Below are positions 1 through 8,460 of a stretch of 64,000 nt of DNA, one piece after another (the first letter of the stretch is position 1; each line of letters starts with the position of its first letter). Position numbers and translations under genes: made by a program. This stretch comes from PHAA01 sp963665865. GTDB taxonomy: Bacteria; Bacillota; Syntrophomonadia; Syntrophomonadales; Syntrophomonadaceae. The notes under the pieces were generated by a model. The model was not told where the DNA came from. It was given only the letters and a program-made list of their open reading frames with translations, and made no database searches. The stretch lies in contig CAXXWF010000001.1 of NCBI GenBank assembly GCA_963665865.2, positions 3,038,001 through 3,102,000 on the forward strand, in the 5' to 3' direction.

Positions 1-9
1 ATATTTCAC
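1..9 (-). CDS. Start of the next cobalamin-operon gene, cut by the left edge
   Basis: A GGAGG site is followed after a short spacer by GTG AAA TAT reading off the edge on the minus strand. The position directly after cbiF suggests the next corrin-ring gene, for example cbiG, but only three codons are visible, so identity is inference. A 23-codon frame (91 to 20) precedes it and I see no reason to call it a gene. Confidence 0.35.
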
Positions 10-116
10 ATCCTCCAAATTAAGCTCTATATTGAACTGACGCTTGGTTGTGATTTATGTCCACCATCTTTATGGGTAATTCTGCTTCCATTTCCTATCA
101 CTGCATCTTCGTATTA

Positions 117-872
117 CTACTTGCTCGCTTGCCTGAATTCATGAGTAAAGCTTGGATCATAAAGCTTAGATCGCTCGTAGGTATCGCCTAAAAACTCCCC
201 GACAACTATCAAAGCGGTTTTGGCAATTCCATATTCTTGGGCAATCTGAGGAAGGGTATCAACCGTCCCTCTATATATCCTCTCATCTGGCCAGGTTGCC
301 TTATAAACAATTGCCGCGGGCGTATCACCTTTATATCCGCCGATCAGCAAACGCTCGCGCAGAGGTTCTAATAGTCCTGTACTTAAGAAAATAACCATAG
401 TTGCCTGATGCTGCGCCAATAGTGAAATCTCTTCCTTTTCCGGCACCGGAGTTCTCCCTGCCATTCTGGTAATGATTACGGTCTGAGATACGTCAGGAAG
501 GGTATATTCAGCTTTTAGGCTTGCTGCTGCACCAAAGCAAGCGCTTACCCCCGGAGTCACATTATATTCAATTCCTAGGGAATCTAATAAGTCCATCTGT
601 TCTCTAATGGCTCCATAAATGCTGGGATCCCCGGTATGAAGTCTTACGGTCATTTTACCCTGAGCCTCCGCCGCCTTCATAACTTCAATAACTTCCTCCA
701 GGGTCATGGCGGCACTATCATAAATTTCGCATCCTCGCCTGGCAATTTCCAGCAGCTCCGGATTCACCAAAGATCCGGCATAGATGATTACATCTGCTTC
801 CCTAAGAAGGTCCTGCCCTCTAACTGTAATTAAATCTGCAGCGCCGGGGCCCGCTCCCACAAAATTTACCAT
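117..872 (-). CDS. cbiF: Cobalt-precorrin-4 C11-methyltransferase
   Basis: SAM-dependent methylation of the corrin ring at C11 in the anaerobic cobalamin pathway. The protein (251 aa from this start) opens with VNFVGAGPGAADLITV, the SAM-binding start of the tetrapyrrole methylase family, followed by the LHTGDPSIYGA and TPGVSACFGAAA segments typical of CbiF/CobM. I place the start at the ATG at 872 because GGGAGGAGCT lies just upstream. A longer frame to 923 would add 17 residues (MSACANC...), but those are read from a repeat fragment rather than from CbiF sequence. It follows cbiL in the same operon. Confidence 0.9.
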   Translation of the reverse strand: MVNFVGAGPGAADLITVRGQDLLREADVIIYAGSLVNPELLEIARRGCEIYDSAAMTLEEVIEVMKAAEAQGKMTVRLHTGDPSIYGAIREQMDLLDSLGIEYNVTPGVSACFGAAASLKAEYTLPDVSQTVIITRMAGRTPVPEKEEISLLAQHQATMVIFLSTGLLEPLRERLLIGGYKGDTPAAIVYKATWPDERIYRGTVDTLPQIAQEYGIAKTALIVVGEFLGDTYERSKLYDPSFTHEFRQASK

Positions 873-904
873 AGCTCCTCCCTTTCTTCTGCTTACTTTC
901 TGAC

Positions 905-928
905 AATTCGCACAAGCACTCATTGAAA
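905..928 (-). repeat. Terminal fragment of the 190-bp intergenic repeat
   Basis: Read on the minus strand, about 24 bases match the outer end of the repeats at 1671-1860 and 3018-3206 with two differences. It starts two bases after the cbiL stop codon. Only the terminal segment is present, so it is either a truncated copy or a short form of the repeat. Confidence 0.6.
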
Positions 929-929
929 T

Positions 930-1637
930 TCAATCCTTCACAACTAAGATTGAAAAATAACTTGCCTTATCATCAATATCTTCTAAGTTATTGAACACCC
1001 TCTCACCATCCATTCCACAGCATTCCACCATCTTAACCGATGGTTGATGTTCCATTTCACCAATGAAAGCTTTTATTTTACCCATGGATTTTCCAGTCTT
1101 CATCAGCACTCGCGTTCCCTTTAATGCCAACGCCTCTTCAATTCCTTCATAAGAAGCTGGTATAATATGCAGCGCTTCTGCCGCTTCCGTTAAGCCTTGG
1201 TTTAGCCTGGCCGCGACCGCACAGAATGATGGGATTCCCGGAATAATTTGGGCATCATACCCTCTGGCCACAGCTCTATCGTGTATATAAATATAGGTAG
1301 AGTAAATGGATGGATCCCCTAAGGTCAAGAAAGCTACATCGTTGCCCTTTTCCAGTTCTGTGATCAGCTTCATTGTTACCTCTGCATGACTGGCTTCCAG
1401 AAGCAGCGGGTCACGAATCATGGGCATATGTACTTCTAAAAGCTCCTTTTCCACAATTTCCGGAACTGCACCTTTGGCGATTTCATAAGCCACGCTGCGC
1501 TCTTTTCCAGTTGTGGGAACTGCAATTATCGGACATTCTCTTATCAGTCTGGCTGCTTTCAATGTCATCAGCTCTGGATCTCCTGGTCCAACACCTACTC
1601 CGTATAGTTTTCCAATTCTATTTTTCAGTTGTTCCAT
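930..1637 (-). CDS. cbiL: Precorrin-2/cobalt-factor II C20-methyltransferase
   Basis: Methylates C20 of cobalt-factor II, an early step of anaerobic B12 synthesis. At 235 aa it has the usual family length. The LYGVGVGPGDPELMTLKA N-terminus, the LTLGDPSIYSTY segment near residue 105 and IIPGIPSFCAVAA near 135 are the conserved tetrapyrrole-methylase blocks, in CbiL/CobI order. An AGGTGG ribosome site precedes the ATG at 1637. It lies between two copies or fragments of the operon's intergenic repeat, upstream of cbiF. Confidence 0.92.
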   Translation of the reverse strand: MEQLKNRIGKLYGVGVGPGDPELMTLKAARLIRECPIIAVPTTGKERSVAYEIAKGAVPEIVEKELLEVHMPMIRDPLLLEASHAEVTMKLITELEKGNDVAFLTLGDPSIYSTYIYIHDRAVARGYDAQIIPGIPSFCAVAARLNQGLTEAAEALHIIPASYEGIEEALALKGTRVLMKTGKSMGKIKAFIGEMEHQPSVKMVECCGMDGERVFNNLEDIDDKASYFSILVVKD

Positions 1638-1670
1638 GATCGCGCCACCTTTGCCCTGTCTATCTGTTAA

Positions 1671-1860
1671 TTCAATGAGCGCTTGCGCGAATTGTACGCC
1701 AAAACGCTGGCGCTATAGCGCCTTCCTTTTGCGTTTTGTGTGCATCGCGCCGCGAGCGTTTTATTAAACGCCTCCTCAGTCGGGGACCCTACCCGCCACT
1801 GAGGAAAAATTCGATTTATCCCCGCCTATAGAGTCAGTGGTCTTAGAGGCGTTTAATCAA
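1671..1860 (+). repeat. Intergenic repeat, copy 1 (about 190 bp)
   Basis: Aligns over its whole length, in opposite orientation, with 3018-3206. Both copies begin with TTCAATGAGCGCTTGCGCG, contain a GGCGCT..AGCGCC palindrome and a long shared CG-rich core, and end in an AAACGCCTC-like block repeated internally. It sits between cbiD and cbiL and ends four bases from the cbiD stop codon. Its open frames look incidental. Confidence 0.8.
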
Positions 1861-1864
1861 TACT

Positions 1865-3013
1865 TTACTCAGCTACTTTTATTAACAATTTAGGTACATC
1901 CTCTGTATGCCCTAAATATCCAAATTGATTGGAAAATATGATTGCTCCAATTTCAAAGTTGTGATGTACTCTCTCTTTTATATGAAAGTCCACCTTTTTC
2001 ATAATGGACTGAATCGTCTGTTCTCTTATGGCAGCTTCATCTAAAACCATGATCGCTTCATCGGTGGTAATACAATTCATAAGTTTTTCGATGGTCTCTT
2101 GAGGAGCCCCTGCTAACCCGGCATGTACACCAATGACTTCCATGCGTGCATCGCTATACTTGGAATGGGTGTTCATAATACCAGCCGCCAACTTCACAAA
2201 TTTCCCGATGTGGCCTACCAACAATACCCCTTTTATTTCGCAAAATTCCGCATAGTCCAAAGCATCACCTACAAAGTTACTGCATTTTACCAAATGCGTT
2301 TTTTCTATGCTCATATTGTTTTTAATAAAGGTTTCCCCATAATTTCCCGAAGTGATGACCAAATACTCAGCCTCATTGGCTTTTCTTACGTTTATTTCAA
2401 CCTTAATGGTATCAATTAAGGCTTGTTCACTCATGGGTTCCACAATCCCGCTTGTCCCAAGTACGGAAATTCCATCTACAATTCCCAGGCGTGGATTAAA
2501 TGTTCGTTTCGCAATCTCAACCCCATCTGGCATAGAGATTTCAACCAGCATTTTACCGGTATAATCAAATTCATCACAAACCATTTTTACCTGTTCTTCA
2601 ATCATCCTCCGGGGAACAGGATTAATGGCCGCCTCCCCCACAGGGCAAGCCAGTCCTCGCTTGGTTACTCTTCCCACCCCAATTCCCCCCGAAATCGTTA
2701 TTGGGGATTCTGTTGTTACTGGGCCTGGTATTTTGGATACCTTGGCATAGACCAGGATTCCGTCAGTAACATCAGGGTCATCGCCGCTATCCTTTTTTGT
2801 GGCGCAGATCGCCCACTCCTCACCTATTTCAATGCTCGCTACGGGAATTTGTAAATAGATCCCCTTGGGTGTAGGCAGGGAAATTAATTCTTCCCTTGGG
2901 ATATTGGCTCCCAGAACCATGGCAGCAGCGCGCTGTGCCGCCGCCGCCGCACAACTTCCCGTAGTATATCCGCATCTTAATCTTTTATTATGCTTGTAAA
3001 CGTATTGTTCCAT
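1865..3013 (-). CDS. cbiD: Cobalt-precorrin-5B C1-methyltransferase
   Basis: Methylates C1 of the corrin ring in the oxygen-independent pathway. The protein is 382 aa, a normal CbiD length. The N-terminal RCGYTTGSCAAAAAQRA and the GGIGVGRVTKRGL and NPVPRRMI blocks identify the family. Its ribosome site (GAGGAG, then TTTGATAAAA and ATG) lies in the edge of repeat copy 2, so the repeat may help set its translation. It is flanked on both sides by that repeat in inverted orientation. Confidence 0.93.
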   Translation of the reverse strand: MEQYVYKHNKRLRCGYTTGSCAAAAAQRAAAMVLGANIPREELISLPTPKGIYLQIPVASIEIGEEWAICATKKDSGDDPDVTDGILVYAKVSKIPGPVTTESPITISGGIGVGRVTKRGLACPVGEAAINPVPRRMIEEQVKMVCDEFDYTGKMLVEISMPDGVEIAKRTFNPRLGIVDGISVLGTSGIVEPMSEQALIDTIKVEINVRKANEAEYLVITSGNYGETFIKNNMSIEKTHLVKCSNFVGDALDYAEFCEIKGVLLVGHIGKFVKLAAGIMNTHSKYSDARMEVIGVHAGLAGAPQETIEKLMNCITTDEAIMVLDEAAIREQTIQSIMKKVDFHIKERVHHNFEIGAIIFSNQFGYLGHTEDVPKLLIKVAE

Positions 3014-3017
3014 TTTT

Positions 3018-3206
3018 TATCAAACTCCTCTTAAAACCCCCTCCTCCATAGGTGGGGGATAAACCGATTTTCTCATCAGTGGTCGATAGGGTCCCCGCCT
3101 GAGGAGGCGTTTGATAAAAACGCTCGCGGCGCGATGCACACAAAACGCGAAGGGAAGGCGCTGTAGCGCCCGCGTTTTGGCGCGCAATTCGCGCAAGCGC
3201 TCATTG
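3018..3206 (-). repeat. Intergenic repeat, copy 2 (about 190 bp)
   Basis: Inverted partner of copy 1 (1671-1860). The best match is over the outer ~120 bases, falling off toward the cbiD-proximal end. It supplies the GAGGAG ribosome site of cbiD. A spurious 88-codon frame crosses it. Confidence 0.8.
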
Positions 3207-3282
3207 AACCCGCCTTCTCCCTCGGTACAATACTGCACGACCCGGGAGATTGTCTTGACCAAGTGCATAATAAAACCGTCAA

Positions 3283-4083
3283 TCATCCTTGAGGCTCTGA
3301 TATTGCTGCTGCAACATGTTCTAGGAAAATGTTTCTAATTGCCTGTAATTCTCCCAATCCTTGCAATACGCATCTTACTTCATAGCCAGCTCCCTCAAAG
3401 ATGCTTTTCCAGGAATCATCTCCATCACCGGCCATATCATGGCAAGCGTGATCTCCGGCCACGATCATCAGAGGTAATAGCATAATCTTTTGGGGGTTAT
3501 ACAATCTTACCTGCTTAGCTACTGCAAAAATATCCGGGTAAGCCTCTACGGTGCCTACAAAAACGTTGGAGTAGCCCATGTCTTTGAATTGATAATCCAG
3601 AGACGCGTACACCGTATTTACGTGATGCTCGGTGCCGTGTCCCATTAAGACCAAGGCCTCATTATCATCAAGGTCCGAAAACTGATCCATTATTGCTCGT
3701 ATGACCTTTTGATAATCTACAGTATGCGCCAGGAGTGGTTCACCAATTTTTATTTCATCCACCTTGCCCATGTATCTTCTGACAACTGCCACCATCTGAT
3801 CATTCATATCCCCATTGATTACATGCGTGGGTTGAACGATTACGGTTTGAAACCTCTCTTCCACCAGATGCTCCATTGCCTCACTTACATTATCAACGAT
3901 AATCCCATCTCTATTGGCTAATACTTTTATAATCATTCCACTGGTAAAAGCCCTTCTGACCTCATATTCAGGATAAGCGGCTGCAATATCCTTTTCAATG
4001 GCCCCAATGGTCTTATCTCTTGTTTCCGCATGGCTGGTTCCAAAGCTAACGACCAAAATAGCCTTTTTATTGATTCCTTCCAT
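3283..4083 (-). CDS. cbiK: Sirohydrochlorin cobaltochelatase
   Basis: Inserts cobalt into sirohydrochlorin, the committing step of the anaerobic B12 route. The 266-aa protein shows the CbiK start KKAILVVSFGTSHAETRDKTI and the metal-binding histidine segments VLMGHGTEHH (near residue 150) and VAGDHACHDMAGD (near 210). The start is taken at the ATG at 4083, four bases after the cbiO stop and behind a GCGAGG site. A longer frame to 4149 would overlap cbiO by 62 bases. Its place between the cobalt transporter genes and the ring-methylation genes fits the function. Confidence 0.92.
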   Translation of the reverse strand: MEGINKKAILVVSFGTSHAETRDKTIGAIEKDIAAAYPEYEVRRAFTSGMIIKVLANRDGIIVDNVSEAMEHLVEERFQTVIVQPTHVINGDMNDQMVAVVRRYMGKVDEIKIGEPLLAHTVDYQKVIRAIMDQFSDLDDNEALVLMGHGTEHHVNTVYASLDYQFKDMGYSNVFVGTVEAYPDIFAVAKQVRLYNPQKIMLLPLMIVAGDHACHDMAGDGDDSWKSIFEGAGYEVRCVLQGLGELQAIRNIFLEHVAAAISEPQG

Positions 4084-4087
4084 AGGG

Positions 4088-5020
4088 TTACCTCGCCTCT
4101 CTAATATAAGTTCCAGGGCTTCGCTTGGTTTTCCCGGAATATTTTGCAACTGGAAAAGCAGCGTTATCTAAATAAGCAAACAGTTGCTCCTCATTGTGCG
4201 GTGGTGGAACATTATCATCAATTAGCCCCTTGGCTACCAATTGGGCAAATACTTTTAGCACCCATGGTATTTGCAGATTATTTTCTGTAAGGAGTGCCTG
4301 GTTCCTAAATATTTCATGAGGTGAACCTTGGGCAGCCACGCTGCCTTGGTTTAATACATAGCAATAGTCCACCCAACTGTAGGCCAGGTCCATATCATGA
4401 GTAGCCATGATCAAGGTTTTTCCGCTTTTATACAGCTCCTCGAAAAGGAGCATCATCTCCTCAACCAGGCAGGGGTCTAAAGAGGCAGTTGGTTCATCCA
4501 AAATAATAACCTCAGGATCCATTGCCAGTATACCCGCAATGGCTACTCTTTTTTTCTGTCCGTAACTAAGTTGATGGGTAGGTCTTCCTCTCAGGTCACA
4601 TATTTTAGTAATTTCCATGGCCTGCTCAACTCGATCTTTGACCTCGGCCGGGGAAAACTTAAGGTTCATAGGCCCAAAGGAGATATCCTGGAACACATTG
4701 ACGGAAAAGAGCTGGCTGTCAGGATCCTGAAATACAATTCCCACTTTTTTGCGTAGTACACTAAGAAAACTGTGGGTATATTCAACTCTTTGTCCATTGA
4801 GCAGAACACGGCCTGATTGTGGCTTCAGAATACCATTGAGATGTAGAAAGAGGGTTGATTTCCCTGCCCCGTTGGCCCCCAGGATGGCAATTTTACTGCC
4901 CGACTGGATTTCCATTTGGATTTTATTTAGAGCAGCTACTCCATTAGGATAACTGTAACTCACATTTTCAAGTGCCAAAATAGGATTGGAACGTGATGAG
5001 CTTTGTTCGGCCTGGCTCAC
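4088..5020 (-). CDS. cbiO: Cobalt ECF transporter ATP-binding subunit
   Basis: ATPase of the CbiMNQO energy-coupling-factor importer for cobalt. It has Walker A GANGAGKST (near residue 50), the Q-loop FQDPDSQLF, signature LSYGQKKRVAIAG, Walker B VIILDEPTA and switch histidine ATHDMD. At 310 aa it is slightly longer than typical, with a ~40-residue tail lacking known motifs. The start overlaps the cbiQ stop by four bases (ATGA), indicating translational coupling. Confidence 0.93.
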   Translation of the reverse strand: MSQAEQSSSRSNPILALENVSYSYPNGVAALNKIQMEIQSGSKIAILGANGAGKSTLFLHLNGILKPQSGRVLLNGQRVEYTHSFLSVLRKKVGIVFQDPDSQLFSVNVFQDISFGPMNLKFSPAEVKDRVEQAMEITKICDLRGRPTHQLSYGQKKRVAIAGILAMDPEVIILDEPTASLDPCLVEEMMLLFEELYKSGKTLIMATHDMDLAYSWVDYCYVLNQGSVAAQGSPHEIFRNQALLTENNLQIPWVLKVFAQLVAKGLIDDNVPPPHNEEQLFAYLDNAAFPVAKYSGKTKRSPGTYIREAR

Positions 5021-5802
5021 AATAATGCACTTCCTCTAAAAATAATTAGGCCTAAAAGAAACAAATCAAAGCAAATGAAACCGGCTTTAATCAACACCGG
5101 GGTAGGCTGATGTTCATCTTCCAGAACCCGGAGGGAGTCGCTGTATCCCCGGGCAACCAGGGCATTATACAATGAATGGGAACGGTCTACCGCATTAATA
5201 AACAGGCTGCTGACCAGGTATCCTACCGAGCGCAGACTGGTTTTAAGGTCAACATGCCCCAGTCGTGCGGCTTGGGCTATATGGATGGTGGTGGCCTGTT
5301 TCCAAAAGACAAAGATAAACCGATAGATAAGAGTCATCATCTCAATGATGAGGTAGGGTACTTTCCACCGTTCCAGTTGGCAGGTAATATCATCCAAAGG
5401 TGTAGTAAGAGCCAGGAAAAACAAACAAGATGCGGCACCGGCAGAACGGGCCAGTAATAAAATGGCCTGACTTAATCCTCCTTGGGTAATGCCAATATAA
5501 TACGAGCCTAACCTTATAAACCAGTGCAAGTTGATAAGGTTAGTAGTAACGCTAAGAGATACTGTTACTGCACCGATTAAGATAAATCCAGCTGGGGCTG
5601 AAAAAATTCTAAGGTAATATTTTGCAGGCACTCCAGCCTGGACAATCGTTAGAAATACCATACTTAGAAGAACTATCAACGATGGTATAGCCTGGGTTGA
5701 AAAAAGACAAAGCAGCATGGTGGCAAAAGCGAATATCATTTTATCCAATGGGTTTATAATCCGCCAACGGTTACTGTAAGCATAATTTTCCAGGCCAATC
5801 AT
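5017..5802 (-). CDS. cbiQ: Cobalt ECF transporter transmembrane subunit
   Basis: Membrane T-component that links CbiO to the CbiMN substrate module. The 261-aa protein has about five hydrophobic spans and the family's coupling segment near residue 180-215 (ARLGHVDLKTSLRS and the later LYNALVARGY with its Ala-Arg-Gly). It overlaps cbiN by four bases upstream and cbiO by four bases downstream. Confidence 0.92.
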   Translation of the reverse strand: MIGLENYAYSNRWRIINPLDKMIFAFATMLLCLFSTQAIPSLIVLLSMVFLTIVQAGVPAKYYLRIFSAPAGFILIGAVTVSLSVTTNLINLHWFIRLGSYYIGITQGGLSQAILLLARSAGAASCLFFLALTTPLDDITCQLERWKVPYLIIEMMTLIYRFIFVFWKQATTIHIAQAARLGHVDLKTSLRSVGYLVSSLFINAVDRSHSLYNALVARGYSDSLRVLEDEHQPTPVLIKAGFICFDLFLLGLIIFRGSALL

Positions 5803-6140
5803 GATGACACAACCTTATCACTCTTTATTTCTTCCGCGGGAATGCTTTGTTTTTTGCCTTTTAGATAACCTAATACATAACCGACAACTCCAGCTCCTAT
5901 GGCGGCCTGCAAAGCAAAAAGAAAGCTTTCAACTTCTCCGCTGGGCGGCTCCCAAACAGGTTGAAACCACACCTGATAATTGGGATGTTCCTGCTGAATC
6001 AAATCTGGTCCCTGATCATCGGTTCCGCTGAATTTGGCTCCTAGGGGATGATAAAAGAGAGGAGCAGCAATCAATATTACTACTAGCAGCAATAAAATAA
6101 AATTTATTTTATTAATTTTATTTTTATCTTTCGCGGTCAT
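5799..6140 (-). CDS. cbiN: Cobalt transporter small membrane subunit
   Basis: CbiN helps CbiM in cobalt uptake. The 113-aa protein has the expected two membrane spans (near residues 11-30 and 78-95) separated by a short outward loop with FSGTDDQGPDLIQ, a family hallmark. It overlaps both cbiM and cbiQ by four bases. Confidence 0.9.
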   Translation of the reverse strand: MTAKDKNKINKINFILLLLVVILIAAPLFYHPLGAKFSGTDDQGPDLIQQEHPNYQVWFQPVWEPPSGEVESFLFALQAAIGAGVVGYVLGYLKGKKQSIPAEEIKSDKVVSS

Positions 6141-6898
6141 TCTATTGGCTCCTCCTTAATTAAGATCCCTAGTTCAGACAACTCTTCCCGGGCATAGGTG
6201 GTCAATATGTTGAAAATGATAACGGTCACTATACCTTCACTTATGGCTAGTGGAATCTGAGTTATGGCATAAATAGTCATAAACTTTTCAGCAGCCACCA
6301 GTATGCCACCGGTTTGATCCGGGAAGGCAAGGGCGAACTGGAACGAGGTTGTAATATAGGTGGCCAAATCTCCTAAAGCTGCAGCAGTAAAGACAGCCAG
6401 CCAGCCAGGACCTTTGGCTTTTATTATCAACCAATAAAGCCCGTACGAGACAAAGGGACCGACAATAGCCATGGAGGTAGTATTGGCCCCCAAGGTGGTT
6501 AATCCCCCATGAGCTAATAGCAAAGCTTGGAAGATTAGAACGATAAATCCAATTACGGTAGTAATAGTGGGACCAAAAAGAATAGCACATAATCCCGTAC
6601 CGGTAGGGTGTGAGCAACTGCCGGTGACCGAAGGGATTTTTAAGGCTGATAGTACAAAAATGAATGCTCCGGCAAGTGCTAATAAGATTTTAAATTTGGG
6701 ATTATCCTTAACGGTTTTCTGCAGAGACTTCAACCCCCAGAATAAAAAGGGCAGACATATCACCCACCAGATTCCCGCCCAGCTCAGGGGCAAAAAGCCT
6801 TCCGCAATATGCATCGCATAAACAGGAGGAACCCAGCCTACCAGTAGGATGACCAGAGCATAAAGGATAGAAGTTATTAATAATGATTTTTTTGACAT
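6137..6898 (-). CDS. cbiM: Cobalt transporter substrate-capture subunit
   Basis: CbiM binds Co2+ through its N-terminus. Here MHIAEGFLPLSWAGIWW follows a signal-like segment of about 28 residues, as is common in CbiM where the Met-His pair is exposed after cleavage. The SVTGSCSHPTGTGLCAILFGP block, rich in potential ligands, is also conserved. At 253 aa with several membrane spans the length is normal. It is the first transport gene after cobU. Confidence 0.93.
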   Translation of the reverse strand: MSKKSLLITSILYALVILLVGWVPPVYAMHIAEGFLPLSWAGIWWVICLPFLFWGLKSLQKTVKDNPKFKILLALAGAFIFVLSALKIPSVTGSCSHPTGTGLCAILFGPTITTVIGFIVLIFQALLLAHGGLTTLGANTTSMAIVGPFVSYGLYWLIIKAKGPGWLAVFTAAALGDLATYITTSFQFALAFPDQTGGILVAAEKFMTIYAITQIPLAISEGIVTVIIFNILTTYAREELSELGILIKEEPIE

Positions 6899-6947
6899 CG
6901 CTCTAGTCTCCTTTCAATTACTGGTTTAGGTATGGTTTAGGTATGGT

Positions 6948-7505
6948 TTATCTCCTGATAGCACTTAGCGCTTTTAATTCAATGGGAATACCCGCGATAG
7001 TAATATAGGCTTCATCAGCATACTCCGCTATTTTTTGATTAGCCCGCCCGATAATATCCCTATACAACCGGGAAAGAGGGTCTCCTGGAACTATACCCCA
7101 CCCCACCTCATTGGAAACTATGATTACATGGGCAGCTGATTCATAACTCACCTTAGCTAATTCACAAATTTTCTCTAATACCTGTTCTTCACTTGGATGT
7201 ATATCCGGTTGTAATATCAAGTTGCTAACCAACAGGGTCAAACAATCCAAAAGGAAAATATGCCTTGACCCGTCAAATTCTTGGATAACCCGAGCAGGAT
7301 TAAAAGCCTCTTCTATGGTTTGCCACTGAACCGGTCTGCGAGCGGAATGGCGGGCAACCCTATCCCTCATCTCATCATCTCCGGGAACACAGGTAGCAAT
7401 ATAAGTTACCTTTCCTTCTAATTCTGCAGCCATCTTTTCGGCAAAAAAACTCTTGCCACTTCTGGCTGCACCGGTTACAAAAACCAGCTTACCTCTGGAC
7501 GGCAT
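6948..7505 (-). CDS. cobU: Adenosylcobinamide kinase/guanylyltransferase
   Basis: Bifunctional enzyme of nucleotide-loop assembly: phosphorylates adenosylcobinamide and then forms the GDP derivative. The 185-aa protein has the P-loop FVTGAARSGKSFFAE at residue 8, the HSARRP segment with the guanylylated-histidine region, and VSNEVGWGIVPGDPLSRLYRD near residue 130, all characteristic. GGAGGGAGACGAAGAAA precedes the ATG. It is the first recognised gene downstream of the cobalamin riboswitch. Confidence 0.94.
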   Translation of the reverse strand: MPSRGKLVFVTGAARSGKSFFAEKMAAELEGKVTYIATCVPGDDEMRDRVARHSARRPVQWQTIEEAFNPARVIQEFDGSRHIFLLDCLTLLVSNLILQPDIHPSEEQVLEKICELAKVSYESAAHVIIVSNEVGWGIVPGDPLSRLYRDIIGRANQKIAEYADEAYITIAGIPIELKALSAIRR

Positions 7506-7596
7506 TTTCTTCGTCTCCCTCCATTAAATGAATCCTCAACTTCAACCCAACAGAAGTTCCATAACCGCAAGTAACGCCCAATGTGTTAAGAAGCAC
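7489..7596 (-). CDS. Possible 35-codon reading frame ahead of cobU
   Basis: A perfect AGGAGG with a seven-base spacer precedes a GTG that opens 35 codons, ending 17 bases inside cobU. The product begins VLLNTLGVTCGYGTS and resembles nothing I know. It could be a translated leader coupled to cobU, or chance. The good ribosome site is the only positive evidence. Confidence 0.25.
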   Translation of the reverse strand: MLLNTLGVTCGYGTSVGLKLRIHLMEGDEENAVQR

Positions 7597-7728
7597 CTAT
7601 TATCCTCCTTATACGCTTTCAACTGTAATTAAGTATGTCCTCGGCGAATAACACACGGAATTAGAGATGACAGCGTACAACATTAGAACATGGCATTTTT
7701 AATATCTCAGTATTACTAGGAGCTAATA

Positions 7729-7772
7729 TGCAAAAAGCTTCAACCTTTCCCATAAAGTTGAAGCTTTTGCTC
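7729..7772 (-). terminator. Hairpin terminator between the B12 riboswitch and cobU
   Basis: Perfect 12-bp arms (AAAAGCTTCAAC and GTTGAAGCTTTT) with a 12-base loop. On the minus strand the hairpin ends in a T-run. It lies about 60 bases downstream of the riboswitch aptamer, the expected position for its expression platform, so B12 probably ends transcription here. Confidence 0.7.
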
Positions 7773-7799
7773 TATTATTCAAGCACTCCCCTTTCATGC

Positions 7800-7985
7800 G
7801 AAGGTATTACGTGCGGTACAACGGTTAAGGTTTCCTGACTCGCGGCTCCTTGCTTGTTTCCGCCTTCCCAGGCTTTGCCCAGTGGCTGTTGGAAACATAC
7901 TCCCCGCTTACAGTGGCGCGACCGTCCAGGCTTTTACCTGGTTCCCTCTAACTTTGCTATCAAGCAAAGATACGCTGTACTCCAT
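7800..7985 (-). promoter_or_regulatory. Cobalamin riboswitch
   Basis: The minus strand contains, in order, GGTAAAAGCCTGGACGGTCG, the GCCACTGTAAGCGGGGAGT block, a second GCCACTGGG, GGGAAGGCGG and GAGTCAGGAAACC. This is the conserved core of the adenosylcobalamin (B12-box) riboswitch. It lies directly upstream of cobU-cbiMNQO-cbiK-D-L-F and should repress that operon when cobalamin is plentiful. Ends are approximate. Confidence 0.95.
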
Positions 7986-8149
7986 ATATTAAGTTTTTGA
8001 TATTTCATTTTGCTGAATATTATAATATTTTCTTCTTTAGTTATTATACATATATTAGTAATTAAAATATGTTTTTATATATTAAAATTTTTGACAATTT
8101 TATTATGAACTTAAAACAGAAACTTCACAACATTCTGAAACTGGATACA

Positions 8150-8386
8150 TTAATTATAACCGCCGTGATCGGTGGATGGATCTACCTTATAATAACCACC
8201 ACTTTCCGAGGACAATGTTTTTACCATGGATTGAGGAATAAGATAGCTGCGACCACGATTATCAATTAAAATCAACAGCCATACATCGTCTGGCGGTTTT
8301 TTTCCCCGGAATCCTATCAATGTTCCTGCAAAGTCATGAAAAGGATGCTTTGCTTCACAAATAACCACCCTATCTCCAATTTGCAT
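8150..8386 (-). CDS. Small protein of unknown function (78 aa)
   Basis: An AAGGAGTAAGATC site precedes the ATG, so the frame is probably real. The product (QIGDRVVICEAKHPFHDFAG then FRGKKPPDDVWLLILIDNRG) is beta-rich and resembles small SH3-like barrels by eye, with no catalytic motif. It lies upstream of the riboswitch-controlled operon and may be the last gene of the 8461-9250 group. Confidence 0.6.
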   Translation of the reverse strand: MQIGDRVVICEAKHPFHDFAGTLIGFRGKKPPDDVWLLILIDNRGRSYLIPQSMVKTLSSESGGYYKVDPSTDHGGYN

Positions 8387-8460
8387 GATCTTACTCCTTA
8401 ATATTCGGTCTTAAACGTTAAAACTCGAATAGTTTTTCCCTTAAGCATTTATCGCGCGTT

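Noticed and set aside
873..923. 17-residue N-terminal extension of cbiF (MSACANC...)
   Set aside because: The extension comes from the repeat fragment, and a good ribosome site exists at the inner ATG at 872.
3020..3286. 88-codon minus-strand frame upstream of cbiD
   Set aside because: It is read mostly through the intergenic repeat; a frame-shifted reading of the other copy is also open, so it is a by-product of the repeat.
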